NCBI GenBank assembly: GCA_044337515.1
Contig: JBIINK010000054.1
Span: 1-14,566 of the forward strand
DNA from: CAJBVG01 sp044337515
GTDB taxonomy: Bacteria > Bacteroidota > Bacteroidia > Sphingobacteriales > Sphingobacteriaceae
Reading direction: 5' to 3'
Length of the DNA: 14,566 bases
In this document: positions 7,278 to 13,660 of the stretch, piece by piece
Position numbering within the stretch: position 1 is the stretch's first letter
How the letters are laid out: the number at the start of each line of letters is the position of its first letter
The notes under the pieces: model-generated
Told to the model about the DNA's origin: nothing
Databases searched by the model: none
What the model saw: only the letters and a program-made list of their open reading frames with translations
Made by a program: the position numbers and the translations under genes

Positions 7278-7795
7278 TGAAAAGATATTCACTCCTCTTC
7301 TGTATGATTTGTTGTTACAGCGCTTTATTTGCGCAAACAGCTTCCTTGCAACGTAGCCATTTGGATATGAACATTGGTATTGGACGTAGAGCTTACATTA
7401 ATTCACATGAAGGCGTAAAAAAGTCAATGGCCTCTATTAATTATGTTCAGAAAATAAATAATGTGTTCTACTTAAAAACAGGATTCGATGCTTTGTATTG
7501 GGATGTAACCTATGATGCTGCAACAGGTAAAGGTTACCTGCTCACTTCAACTTCCTATGAACATTTCGCCTATGCTTGGTTCTTAGGTGGTGAAATTGTG
7601 ATGAACAAAGTAGTATTCCAAGGAGGCATGTCGCGGTACCTGTATTTTAAACACCTTCCGCAGTATGATGTCAATTACTTTTCTAAAATCGGATTCAAAT
7701 ATTTAATCACTCCTCGCCTCAATGTAGGGTTCTTCCTTAAGGCTCACTCTTACGAAGCGGATTATATGGATTTTGGAATAGGACTGAAATTATAG
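7277..7795 (+). CDS. Exported beta-barrel protein resembling the C-terminal half of long acyloxyacyl hydrolases
   Basis: A 172-aa protein with its own signal peptide (1-19, cleavage LFA/QT). The cysteines C9, C12 and C13 do not form a lipobox. The mature part is rich in amphipathic strand patterns. LDMNIGIGRRAY (29-40) and the closing FSKIGFKYLITPRL then LKAHSYEADYMDFGIGLKL (135-172) resemble, from memory, the second half of the roughly 370-aa acyloxyacyl hydrolases found in Bacteroidota (which end in strands such as LKTHxxxADFIExGxGYRF). The ATG overlaps the upstream stop by one base, so translation is probably coupled and the two products may work together in the outer membrane. Alternatively it is an unrelated small barrel. 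Its stop codon sits directly against heptamer array B. Confidence 0.5.
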   Translation: MKRYSLLFCMICCYSALFAQTASLQRSHLDMNIGIGRRAYINSHEGVKKSMASINYVQKINNVFYLKTGFDALYWDVTYDAATGKGYLLTSTSYEHFAYAWFLGGEIVMNKVVFQGGMSRYLYFKHLPQYDVNYFSKIGFKYLITPRLNVGFFLKAHSYEADYMDFGIGLKL

Positions 7796-7870
7796 TAGTG
7801 AGTAATGGGTAGTGGGTAATGGGTAGTGGGTAGTGGGTAGTAAGATAATTTAGAATTTAGAATTTAGATT
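7796..7870. repeat. Heptamer repeat array B with G-quadruplex motif
   Basis: Seven perfect-phase 7-bp units (TAGTGAG, then TAATGGG and TAGTGGG in alternation, then TAGTAAG; 7796-7844), a 6-bp ATAATT, TAGAATT twice and a truncated TAGATT. It fills the space between two convergent genes and runs 21 nt into the 3' end of miaA. Five GGG runs separated by 4 nt (7807-7837) fit the canonical intramolecular G-quadruplex pattern on the plus strand. Confidence 0.85.
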
Positions 7871-8728
7871 CTGCCATTTAATTAAGTGATTATCCTTCTC
7901 CAGTTTCCTGAAAAAAGTCATTTGCCTTTTTGCGAATTGATGAATGGCAATTTTTAATTTTTCAATCACTTCTTCTTTGGAATATTTCCCAGCAAAATAT
8001 TCAGCAATGAATTTGTATTCTAATCCGAAGTAAATCAATCGTTCTGTGCTAATCCCTTTATTTAATAGCATCTCCACCTCTTCAAACAATCCTTCTTCTA
8101 CCCTTTTCAAGAGTCGCTCATCGATGCGTTTGTTGCGTTCAACTTTATCAATTTTAATTCCAATTAACTCCCAATCGTATTGCTGTTGCTCCATAATCGG
8201 CATTGGCGAATGAGCTAAATACTTTACAATTTCAATGGCTCTAATGGTTCGTTTTTTTGTACTCGTATCAAATTTTAAACCTTGAGTATTTAATAATGAT
8301 ATGGTATTGATTAAGTCTTCATGCGGTTGTGCCAACAATTCTGCGCGCAGTTCTTCATCAATTGGAATACCAGTAAATGGACGACTATTCAACAATACAT
8401 CAAAGTATAATCCGGTACCGCCACAAGCAATAATTTTTTTTCCTCTGCTTAAAATATCTACACAAGCTTTTTCGAAATCAATTTTAAATTGATGAACATG
8501 ATACGTATCGTTTATATCAACAATGTCTATTAAATGATAGGGAATAACTTTATCTCCAATAGTGTATTCTTCTAAGTCCTTACCTGTACCGATGTTTAAT
8601 CCACGGTAAACCTGACGAGAATCCATACTGATGATTTCCGCATCTAATTGTGCAGCAAGTTCTACAGCATACTTTGTTTTCCCTGATGCCGTCGGACCTA
8701 AAATACCTATGATTTTATTTTTTTGCAT
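7850..8728 (-). CDS. miaA: tRNA dimethylallyltransferase
   Basis: A 292-aa enzyme that transfers a dimethylallyl group to N6 of A37 in UNN-decoding tRNAs, giving i6A. It has the P-loop GPTASGKT (11-18), the DSRQVY segment (36-41; DSMQVY in most Proteobacteria), HLID (65-68) and GGTGLY (103-108). The normal IGTAKP is replaced by IGTGKDL (46-52). I associate this variant with the second MiaA type in Bacteroidota, so this could be one of two paralogues in the genome. The ATG lies inside the end of the upstream 254-aa gene (14-bp overlap), placing miaA as third gene of the mutS operon. Its last residues (NLNSKF) and stop come from heptamer array B, and LNSKF is identical to the mtaB tail for the same reason. 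Confidence 0.92.
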   Translation of the reverse strand: MQKNKIIGILGPTASGKTKYAVELAAQLDAEIISMDSRQVYRGLNIGTGKDLEEYTIGDKVIPYHLIDIVDINDTYHVHQFKIDFEKACVDILSRGKKIIACGGTGLYFDVLLNSRPFTGIPIDEELRAELLAQPHEDLINTISLLNTQGLKFDTSTKKRTIRAIEIVKYLAHSPMPIMEQQQYDWELIGIKIDKVERNKRIDERLLKRVEEGLFEEVEMLLNKGISTERLIYFGLEYKFIAEYFAGKYSKEEVIEKLKIAIHQFAKRQMTFFRKLEKDNHLIKWQNLNSKF

Positions 8729-9479
8729 GAATTCGTTTAATCAATTTTAAATTGCCAGAAGTATAGGTTATAAACTTAGTATTAGGTATTTCTTTCAGTT
8801 GCACTTTAGTAACAGATTTAATTTCGAATCCCAAACGTTTGTACACATTACTGCTCACAAAATCCAAATCGAAATAACTCATCCACTCCTCTACACTCAA
8901 TTCCTTTTCAATGTGTTTTAATAATTTAGAAAAACCGCCAACCACAGTTGTATTACTTACACTTGCAAAGCGAATAATTTCAAACGATTTTCTCAAGTCG
9001 GTTTCTTTTGTCATCCATCTCCCTCCACTTATACCCATAACAGCTAACAAAACATCACCCTTAAACAACCCGAATTTGAACTTGGTTTTGGCCGTTTGTA
9101 ACATATGATGTTTATTCATAAACTCATCATATTCTAGCTTTTCAATTCTGCGAATTTTACACTGACGAGCATGGATTTTAGTATTGGTTTCGAAAATAGA
9201 TTCTAACCTACTCTTAATAAATTCAGGCTTCTCCAACCATTGTTCTTCTCGTATGTGCAATAGCTTAATGTTGTGCTTAAATGCAAACAAGCTACTCTCT
9301 TGAAAAAACGTTGGACTGATTTTGTTCAACCGTTTATCACATTCAACGAGGTGAATATAAATTTTATGATGGGGCGAAAAATAAAAATCGAAATCACTAG
9401 GAAAGGGTTTGCTTTCTACTAGTTCCCATTCATCAAATGAAGAAAGAAAAGAAAGCAAAGATTTTCGAAAGGTTTTCAT
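8715..9479 (-). CDS. Unknown protein: degenerate Vsr-like plus GNAT-like module resembling phage Hef-type endonucleases
   Basis: A 254-aa cytoplasmic protein without signal peptide or membrane segment. Three blocks resemble proteins I know from tailed phages (Hef/F-TflIV-like homing endonucleases and relatives). Residues 28-81 look like a Vsr-type PD-(D/E)XK fold: DFDFYF, then IYIHLVE, then IKLLHIREEQW. Residues 84-112 hold KPEFIKSRLESIF and KIHARQCKIRRI. Residues 113-219 are a GNAT-like fold with FMNKHHM, FGLFKGDVLLAVMGIS, FEIIRFA, VVGGFSKLLKHI and NVYKRLGFE. In phage relatives the nuclease part reads IEYNGLYWHSE; here that glutamate position is H43 and the tryptophan is missing, so the nuclease is probably dead. 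The ATG directly follows the mutS stop (TAAATG) and the end overlaps miaA by 14 bp. The role is unknown; the assignment rests on pattern recognition only. Confidence 0.6.
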   Translation of the reverse strand: MKTFRKSLLSFLSSFDEWELVESKPFPSDFDFYFSPHHKIYIHLVECDKRLNKISPTFFQESSLFAFKHNIKLLHIREEQWLEKPEFIKSRLESIFETNTKIHARQCKIRRIEKLEYDEFMNKHHMLQTAKTKFKFGLFKGDVLLAVMGISGGRWMTKETDLRKSFEIIRFASVSNTTVVGGFSKLLKHIEKELSVEEWMSYFDLDFVSSNVYKRLGFEIKSVTKVQLKEIPNTKFITYTSGNLKLIKRIHAKK

Positions 9480-12107
9480 TTACGATTTTAACAAACGTTG
9501 AATTTCATCAAGCTTCATTAAGGCTTCTACTGGAGTAAGTTCATTTACGTTTAAGTCTTTTAAGCCATCACGAATTTTAATTAAAATAGGATCATCTAAA
9601 CTGAACATGTTTAATTGAAATTCACTCGAATTTACTTTACCCTTGCGCTTTCCATGTAATCCTTTTCCACTCGGTTCTTCCGAACGTTGTTTCTCTAATT
9701 GAAGCAGAATCTCATTGCCTCGTTTGATAATGAAATTAGGCATTCCAGCCATCTTCGCTACATGAATACCAAAACTATGCTCACTACCACCTGGTACTAA
9801 TTTCCGTAAGAAGATAATCTTGTTGTCCATCTCTTTAATGGAAACATTATAGTTTTTTATGCGTGGCATTTGTGTTGCCATCTCATTTAGTTCATGGTAA
9901 TGCGTAGCGAATAACGTTCTCGCTTTTGTTTTCGCATGGTCGTGAATAAATTCTGCAATTGCCCATGCAATAGAAATTCCATCGTATGTACTCGTTCCTC
10001 TTCCAATCTCATCGAGTAACACTAAACTTCTATCCGATAAATTATTTAAAATACTTGCGGTCTCATTCATCTCCACCATGAAGGTAGATTCTCCAGTTGA
10101 TTGATTGTCGCTTGCGCCTACACGTGTAAACAACTTATCGACCAAACCAATTACCGCCGATTTCGCAGGGACATAACATCCCATTTGCGCCATAATAACA
10201 ATTAATGCGGTTTGTCTGAGTATCGCCGATTTACCCGACATGTTCGGACCAGTAATGATGATAATCTGTTGCTCAACTTGGTCGAGGTACACATCATTTG
10301 GTATAAAGGTTTCTCCTAATGCTAATCGTTGCTCAATAATTGGGTGACGACCCGAACGTATATCTAAAATAGTTTCATCCGATATTTCTGGTTTTACATA
10401 ATCATTTCTAGAAGAAACAAAAGCAAAAGAAGAGAGCACATCTAATTGTGCAATCACGAATGCGTTTACTTGTATCGGACGAATATATTCGCTGATGCTG
10501 ATTACTAAATCGTGGTATAATCTACTTTCAATAACAGCAATTTTTTCTTCAGCACCTAAAATTTTCTCTTCGTATTCTTTCAGTTCTGGAGTAATGTATC
10601 GCTCTGCATTCACTAATGTTTGCTTACGAATCCAGTCGGTTGGCACTTTATCTTTATGTACGTGTGTAACTTCTAAATAATACCCAAATACATTATTGAA
10701 TGATACTTTTAAAGATGAAATACCAGTGCGTTCACTTTCTCTTTTTTGTATATCGAGTAAATAATCTTTCCCGTGGAAAGCAATTTTACGCAGAGAGTCT
10801 AACTCCTCATTAATTCCGGATGCAATAACATTTCCTTTATGCACCAAAACTGGTGGATCTTCTTGAATGGTTTTATCGATTTTTTCAATCAGCGAAACAC
10901 AAGGATTTATGCGATCAACCGAAGCACGTATCGCTTCATCATCAATCAGCATACTCATTTCCTTAATCTTCTCAATCGCTTTTAATGCTCTTGATAATTG
11001 AACAAGTTCTCGAGGATTTACCTTTTGTAAAGCCACTTTAGAAATCATTCGCTCTAGATCGCCAATGTTTTTAAGTTGCTCTTCTAGCTCGTAAAAATAT
11101 TCCTTTTGCTCAATAAGAACTTTGAGTAAATGTTGACGTTCAACAATAAGAGCTTTTTCTTTTAATGGCAACAAAATCCATTTGCGCAAAAGTCGAGCAC
11201 CCATTGGCGAATGCGTATAGTCTAACACATCAAATAAAGTAGTGGCTTGCTCATGTGGAGAATACACTAACTCTAAATTTCTTAAGGTAAATTTATCGAG
11301 CCACATGTATTGCTCTTCTTCAATACGAGCAATAGAAGTAATGTGTTGTATGTGATGATGCTGAGTGTCGTAAACGTAATGCAAACAAGCACCTGCAGCA
11401 ATAATGGCATTCTTTAAATTCTCAATTCCAAACCCTTTTAAACTTAAGGTGGAAAAATGTTTGGTAAGTGTTTCGTAAGTATAATCGTATCCAAACACCC
11501 AATCTTCTAGGGCATAATGATAGTACTGTTCGGCAAACTGCGTGGAGAATTGTTTTGCTCGTCCGCGGGTACACAATACTTCCGAAGGTTTAAAGCTTTG
11601 AAATATCTTGTCGATGTAAGCAGCATTTCCTTCTGCCACTAAAAATTCTCCTGTGGAAATATCCAATAAGGCTACACCCAATTCATCCTTATCAGCGTAA
11701 TGTATGGCTGCTAAGTAATTATTGGATTTATGTTGAAGAATATTGTCGTTATAAGAAATACCTGGAGTAACCATTTCGGTAACCCCACGCTTTACAATGG
11801 TCTTGGTGGTTTTAGGATCTTCGAGTTGATCGCAAATGGCAACACGTTGCCCAGCACGAACTAGCTTCGGTAAATACGAATCTAATGAATGATGAGGAAA
11901 GCCAGCTAACTCAATATGAGATGCAGAACCATTGGCACGTTTCGTTAGTACTATACCTAATATTTCGGATGCCGTGATGGCATCTTCTCCGAACGTTTCA
12001 TAAAAATCGCCTACACGAAACAATAATAAAGCACCGGGATATTTTGCTTTTATCTCGTTGTATTGCTTCATTAAAGGGGTTTCCTTAACTTCTGTTGTCT
12101 TTGCCAC
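9480..12107 (-). CDS. mutS: DNA mismatch repair protein MutS
   Basis: An 875-aa ATPase that recognises base mismatches and small loops and recruits MutL. The mismatch-binding F-x-E motif is present (F35-Y36-E37 in GDFYETFG). The connector, lever and clamp regions follow in normal order. The ATPase shows Walker A GPNMSGKS (620-627), TFMVEM (675-680), and Walker B with signature LVLLDEIGRGTSTYDG (695-710). Length is full for MutS1. The start codon is GTG at 12107: an in-frame TAA lies just upstream and the MAKTTEVKETPLMKQYN N-terminus agrees with other Bacteroidota MutS proteins; the next ATG would be residue 13. It is the first gene of the mutS / 254-aa protein / miaA operon and is divergent from the RNA methyltransferase gene, 81 bp away. 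A weak box (TATTTTAG on the minus strand, 12132-12125) could be its -7 element. Confidence 0.96.
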   Translation of the reverse strand: MAKTTEVKETPLMKQYNEIKAKYPGALLLFRVGDFYETFGEDAITASEILGIVLTKRANGSASHIELAGFPHHSLDSYLPKLVRAGQRVAICDQLEDPKTTKTIVKRGVTEMVTPGISYNDNILQHKSNNYLAAIHYADKDELGVALLDISTGEFLVAEGNAAYIDKIFQSFKPSEVLCTRGRAKQFSTQFAEQYYHYALEDWVFGYDYTYETLTKHFSTLSLKGFGIENLKNAIIAAGACLHYVYDTQHHHIQHITSIARIEEEQYMWLDKFTLRNLELVYSPHEQATTLFDVLDYTHSPMGARLLRKWILLPLKEKALIVERQHLLKVLIEQKEYFYELEEQLKNIGDLERMISKVALQKVNPRELVQLSRALKAIEKIKEMSMLIDDEAIRASVDRINPCVSLIEKIDKTIQEDPPVLVHKGNVIASGINEELDSLRKIAFHGKDYLLDIQKRESERTGISSLKVSFNNVFGYYLEVTHVHKDKVPTDWIRKQTLVNAERYITPELKEYEEKILGAEEKIAVIESRLYHDLVISISEYIRPIQVNAFVIAQLDVLSSFAFVSSRNDYVKPEISDETILDIRSGRHPIIEQRLALGETFIPNDVYLDQVEQQIIIITGPNMSGKSAILRQTALIVIMAQMGCYVPAKSAVIGLVDKLFTRVGASDNQSTGESTFMVEMNETASILNNLSDRSLVLLDEIGRGTSTYDGISIAWAIAEFIHDHAKTKARTLFATHYHELNEMATQMPRIKNYNVSIKEMDNKIIFLRKLVPGGSEHSFGIHVAKMAGMPNFIIKRGNEILLQLEKQRSEEPSGKGLHGKRKGKVNSSEFQLNMFSLDDPILIKIRDGLKDLNVNELTPVEALMKLDEIQRLLKS

Positions 12108-12143
12108 CGATTGTATTTAAATGGCTAAAATAACTAATAGAAG

Positions 12144-12178
12144 TGAGATATGAGATAATAGATAGGAGAAATTTAATT
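12144..12178. repeat. Heptamer repeat array C (mutS / RNA methyltransferase divergent spacer)
   Basis: TGAGATA twice, ATAGATA, GGAGAAA and TTTAATT, in continuous 7-bp phase. It is the most degenerate of the arrays and ends exactly where the -7 box of the RNA methyltransferase gene begins. Confidence 0.6.
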
Positions 12179-12185
12179 AGTTTTG
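12178..12185 (+). promoter_or_regulatory. -7 box of the RNA methyltransferase gene, 3 nt from its ATG
   Basis: TAGTTTTG is a full match to TAnnTTTG and is followed by AGC and then the ATG at 12189. If transcription starts 4-5 nt after the box, as the ffs gene in this window suggests, the mRNA would begin at or within the start codon. No -33 element is seen; heptamer array C occupies that position. Confidence 0.5.
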
Positions 12186-12188
12186 AGC

Positions 12189-12725
12189 ATGAAAAAATTG
12201 TCAATGGATGAGTTAAATAGACTCAGTACAGAAGAATTCAAATCTGCAGAAAAAACTAAAGTCGTTATCATCCTCGATAATATCAGAAGCATGCATAATG
12301 TAGGTTCGGTGTTTAGAACTTCTGATGCTTTTGCCGTAGAAAAAATCATCTTATGTGGCATCACTGCTCGTCCACCACATCGCGATATCGAAAAATCGGC
12401 ATTGGGTGCAACAGCTTCTGTAGTATGGGAATATGAAGAAAGTACACTAGAAGCCGTTCAGAAACTCAAAGAAAAAGGCTACCAAATTATATCCATCGAA
12501 CAAACTGAAAATAGCCACACCTTAGAAGATTTCGAATTCTCCTATCATCAACCTTATGCTATAATATTCGGGAATGAAGTAGATGGCGTGCAACAAGAAG
12601 TCATCAATCAATCTAACCATTGCATAGAAATACCACAATTCGGCACCAAGCATTCATTCAATGTTTCGGTAACGGCAGGCATCGTGATGTGGCAAGTATT
12701 CATTAGCCACTTGAAAACCAAGTAA
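12189..12725 (+). CDS. TrmH-family (SpoU) RNA methyltransferase
   Basis: A 178-aa SPOUT-class enzyme that would methylate a ribose 2'-OH in tRNA or rRNA using S-adenosylmethionine, probably as a dimer through its trefoil knot. The three SpoU motifs are clear: DNIRSMHNVGSVFRTSDAF (motif 1), IIFGNEVDGV (motif 2) and IPQFGTKHSFNVSVTAG (motif 3, with the NVSVTAG knot segment). The short length and lack of an N-terminal substrate-binding domain agree with TrmH-like proteins of Bacteroidota; the target nucleotide cannot be read. I chose the ATG at 12189. The frame is open from a TTG two codons earlier, but that TTG is part of the predicted -7 box. An alternative ATG at 12204 would allow a leader of about 15 nt. 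The gene is divergent from mutS. Confidence 0.88.
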   Translation: MKKLSMDELNRLSTEEFKSAEKTKVVIILDNIRSMHNVGSVFRTSDAFAVEKIILCGITARPPHRDIEKSALGATASVVWEYEESTLEAVQKLKEKGYQIISIEQTENSHTLEDFEFSYHQPYAIIFGNEVDGVQQEVINQSNHCIEIPQFGTKHSFNVSVTAGIVMWQVFISHLKTK

Positions 12726-12755
12726 CTATTAAGCATTAGAATCTTCTACAATCAA

Positions 12756-12787
12756 TTTAGAATTTTAAAATATAGAATTTAGAATTT
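12756..12787. repeat. Heptamer repeat array D (upstream of ffs)
   Basis: TTTAGAA, a short A/T interruption (12763-12772), then TAGAATT twice. It lies directly upstream of the ffs -7 box, covering the place where a -33 element would be expected. The unit is identical to those in arrays A and B. Confidence 0.7.
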
Positions 12788-12791
12788 ATAC

Positions 12792-12799
12792 TATATTTG
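12792..12799 (+). promoter_or_regulatory. -7 box of ffs
   Basis: TATATTTG is a full match to the Bacteroidota TAnnTTTG box. The first paired base of the SRP RNA (G at 12804) comes 5 nt after the last base of the box, the expected distance to the transcription start. This is the best internal calibration of box-to-start distance in the window. No -33 TTTG/TTG is present. Confidence 0.7.
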
Positions 12800-12803
12800 C
12801 CAC

Positions 12804-12900
12804 GGGTAAGTCTTATACGACCAGCTCCCTTTGAACTCCCCCAGGTTCGGAAGGAAGCAAGGGTAAAAGGTTGTAGCGGTGCGATATGAGGTGCTTACCC
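12804..12900 (+). ncRNA. ffs: Signal recognition particle RNA, small bacterial (4.5S) type
   Basis: A 97-nt RNA that pairs with Ffh to form the SRP and targets inner-membrane proteins co-translationally. The hallmark helix 8 is complete: CCAGGTTCGGAAGGAAGCAA (12841-12860), with the GGAA tetraloop and the asymmetric loop that binds the Ffh M domain. The ends pair: GGGTAAG (12804-12810) with CTTACCC (12894-12900). Length and shape fit the small SRP RNA without an Alu domain. A full -7 box lies upstream and a T8 run directly follows. The gene sits between the RNA methyltransferase gene and tal, both on the same strand. The exact 5' end may differ by a few bases. Confidence 0.95.
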
Positions 12901-12908
12901 TTTTTTTT
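12894..12908 (+). terminator. T-tract terminator of ffs
   Basis: The closing 7-bp stem of the SRP RNA is followed immediately by eight T (12901-12908), so the RNA's own terminal helix acts as the terminator stem. tal begins 32 nt later with no obvious promoter box, so some read-through into tal is possible. Confidence 0.75.
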
Positions 12909-12940
12909 GTTTTTAAATTCACAAATCAAACTCCATACTC

Positions 12941-13603
12941 ATGCAATTTTTTATTGACACAGCTAACTTAGCACAAATTAGAGAGGCTCAAGACCTTGGT
13001 ATATTAGATGGTGTAACTACTAATCCATCATTGATGGCCAAAGAAGGTATTGCTGGCGAAGAAAATGTAATGAATCATTACAAAGCTATTTGCGATATCG
13101 TTGAAGATAAAGTAAGTGCTGAAGTAATTTCTACAGATTATGAAGGTATGATTGCTGAAGGCGAACGCTTAGCAGCAATAAGCCCTAAGATTGTGGTTAA
13201 AATACCTATGATTAAAGATGGTATCAAAGCATTAAAATACTTTTCACAAAAAGGAATTCGTACTAATTGTACATTAATATTCTCGGCCGGACAAGCATTA
13301 TTAGCTGCGAAAGCAGGTGCTACTTATGTTTCTCCTTTTGTTGGTCGTTTAGATGATATCTCTTCAGATGGTATGATCTTAATCGAAGATATTCGTCAGA
13401 TTTTTGATAACTACGGTTACGAAACTCAAATATTAGCGGCTTCTGTTCGTCACCCATTACACATTATTCAATGTGCTAAACTTGGTGCTGATGTTATGAC
13501 TGGCCCATTATCAGCTATTTTGCAATTATTGAAGCATCCATTAACAGATAGTGGATTAGCACAGTTTTTAGCGGATCACGCAAAAGCCAATTCTAGTAAG
13601 TAA
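12941..13603 (+). CDS. tal: Transaldolase (small, FSA/TalC-like subfamily)
   Basis: A 220-aa Schiff-base enzyme of the compact transaldolase family, cytoplasmic, moving a dihydroxyacetone unit between sugar phosphates in the non-oxidative pentose phosphate pathway. Marks are FIDTANL (4-10), DGVTTNPSL (23-31), the Schiff-base lysine K87 in VVKIPM, TNCTLIFSAGQAL (108-120), SPFVGRLDDI (131-140) and AASVRHPLHI. In E. coli fructose-6-phosphate aldolase the discriminating residues are Gln59 and Tyr131; here the equivalent positions appear to be E61 (VSAEV) and F133 (SPFVGR), which favours transaldolase over F6P aldolase. The length is normal for the subfamily. It lies 32 nt after the ffs terminator and converges on the gmhB-like gene, with a long hairpin between them. 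Confidence 0.92.
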   Translation: MQFFIDTANLAQIREAQDLGILDGVTTNPSLMAKEGIAGEENVMNHYKAICDIVEDKVSAEVISTDYEGMIAEGERLAAISPKIVVKIPMIKDGIKALKYFSQKGIRTNCTLIFSAGQALLAAKAGATYVSPFVGRLDDISSDGMILIEDIRQIFDNYGYETQILAASVRHPLHIIQCAKLGADVMTGPLSAILQLLKHPLTDSGLAQFLADHAKANSSK

Positions 13604-13660
13604 GAATTTAGATATGAGATATGAGAGACTCAATACATCTCATATCTCAATTCTCAATTC
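13604..13660. terminator. Heptamer array E forming a long hairpin between convergent tal and gmhB-like genes
   Basis: The left side carries GATATGA units, the right side TCTCAAT units, in inverted orientation. A perfect 12-bp stem, TGAGATATGAGA (13615-13626) with TCTCATATCTCA (13638-13649), has an 11-nt loop. Pairing continues outward to 13604/13660 with only three mismatches in 23 positions. The right arm encodes the last residues and the TGA stop of the gmhB-like gene. It can fold in both transcripts and probably acts as a bidirectional terminator or RNA 3'-end protector, although no T run follows on either side. Confidence 0.6.

Noticed and set aside
7277..7795. Lipoprotein signal peptide because of cysteines in the leader
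   Set aside because: C9, C12 and C13 lie within the hydrophobic core and not after a [LVI]-[AST]-[GAS] lipobox; LFA/QT fits signal peptidase I.
131..7870. Tandem repeats considered as CRISPR arrays
   Set aside because: Units are 7 bp in direct contact with no spacers, and no cas-like gene is present; they are short tandem repeats.
12183..12188. TTG start two codons before the RNA methyltransferase ATG
   Set aside because: The TTG is part of a full TAnnTTTG promoter box, and the ATG at 12189 gives an N-terminus like those of relatives.
12173..12364. 63-codon open frame on the minus strand opposite the RNA methyltransferase gene
   Set aside because: It lies wholly antisense to the clear SpoU motif 1 region, has no family resemblance and no convincing start context.
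12941..13603. Annotation as fructose-6-phosphate aldolase
   Set aside because: The positions equivalent to Gln59 and Tyr131 of E. coli FsaA appear to be Glu and Phe, the transaldolase combination.
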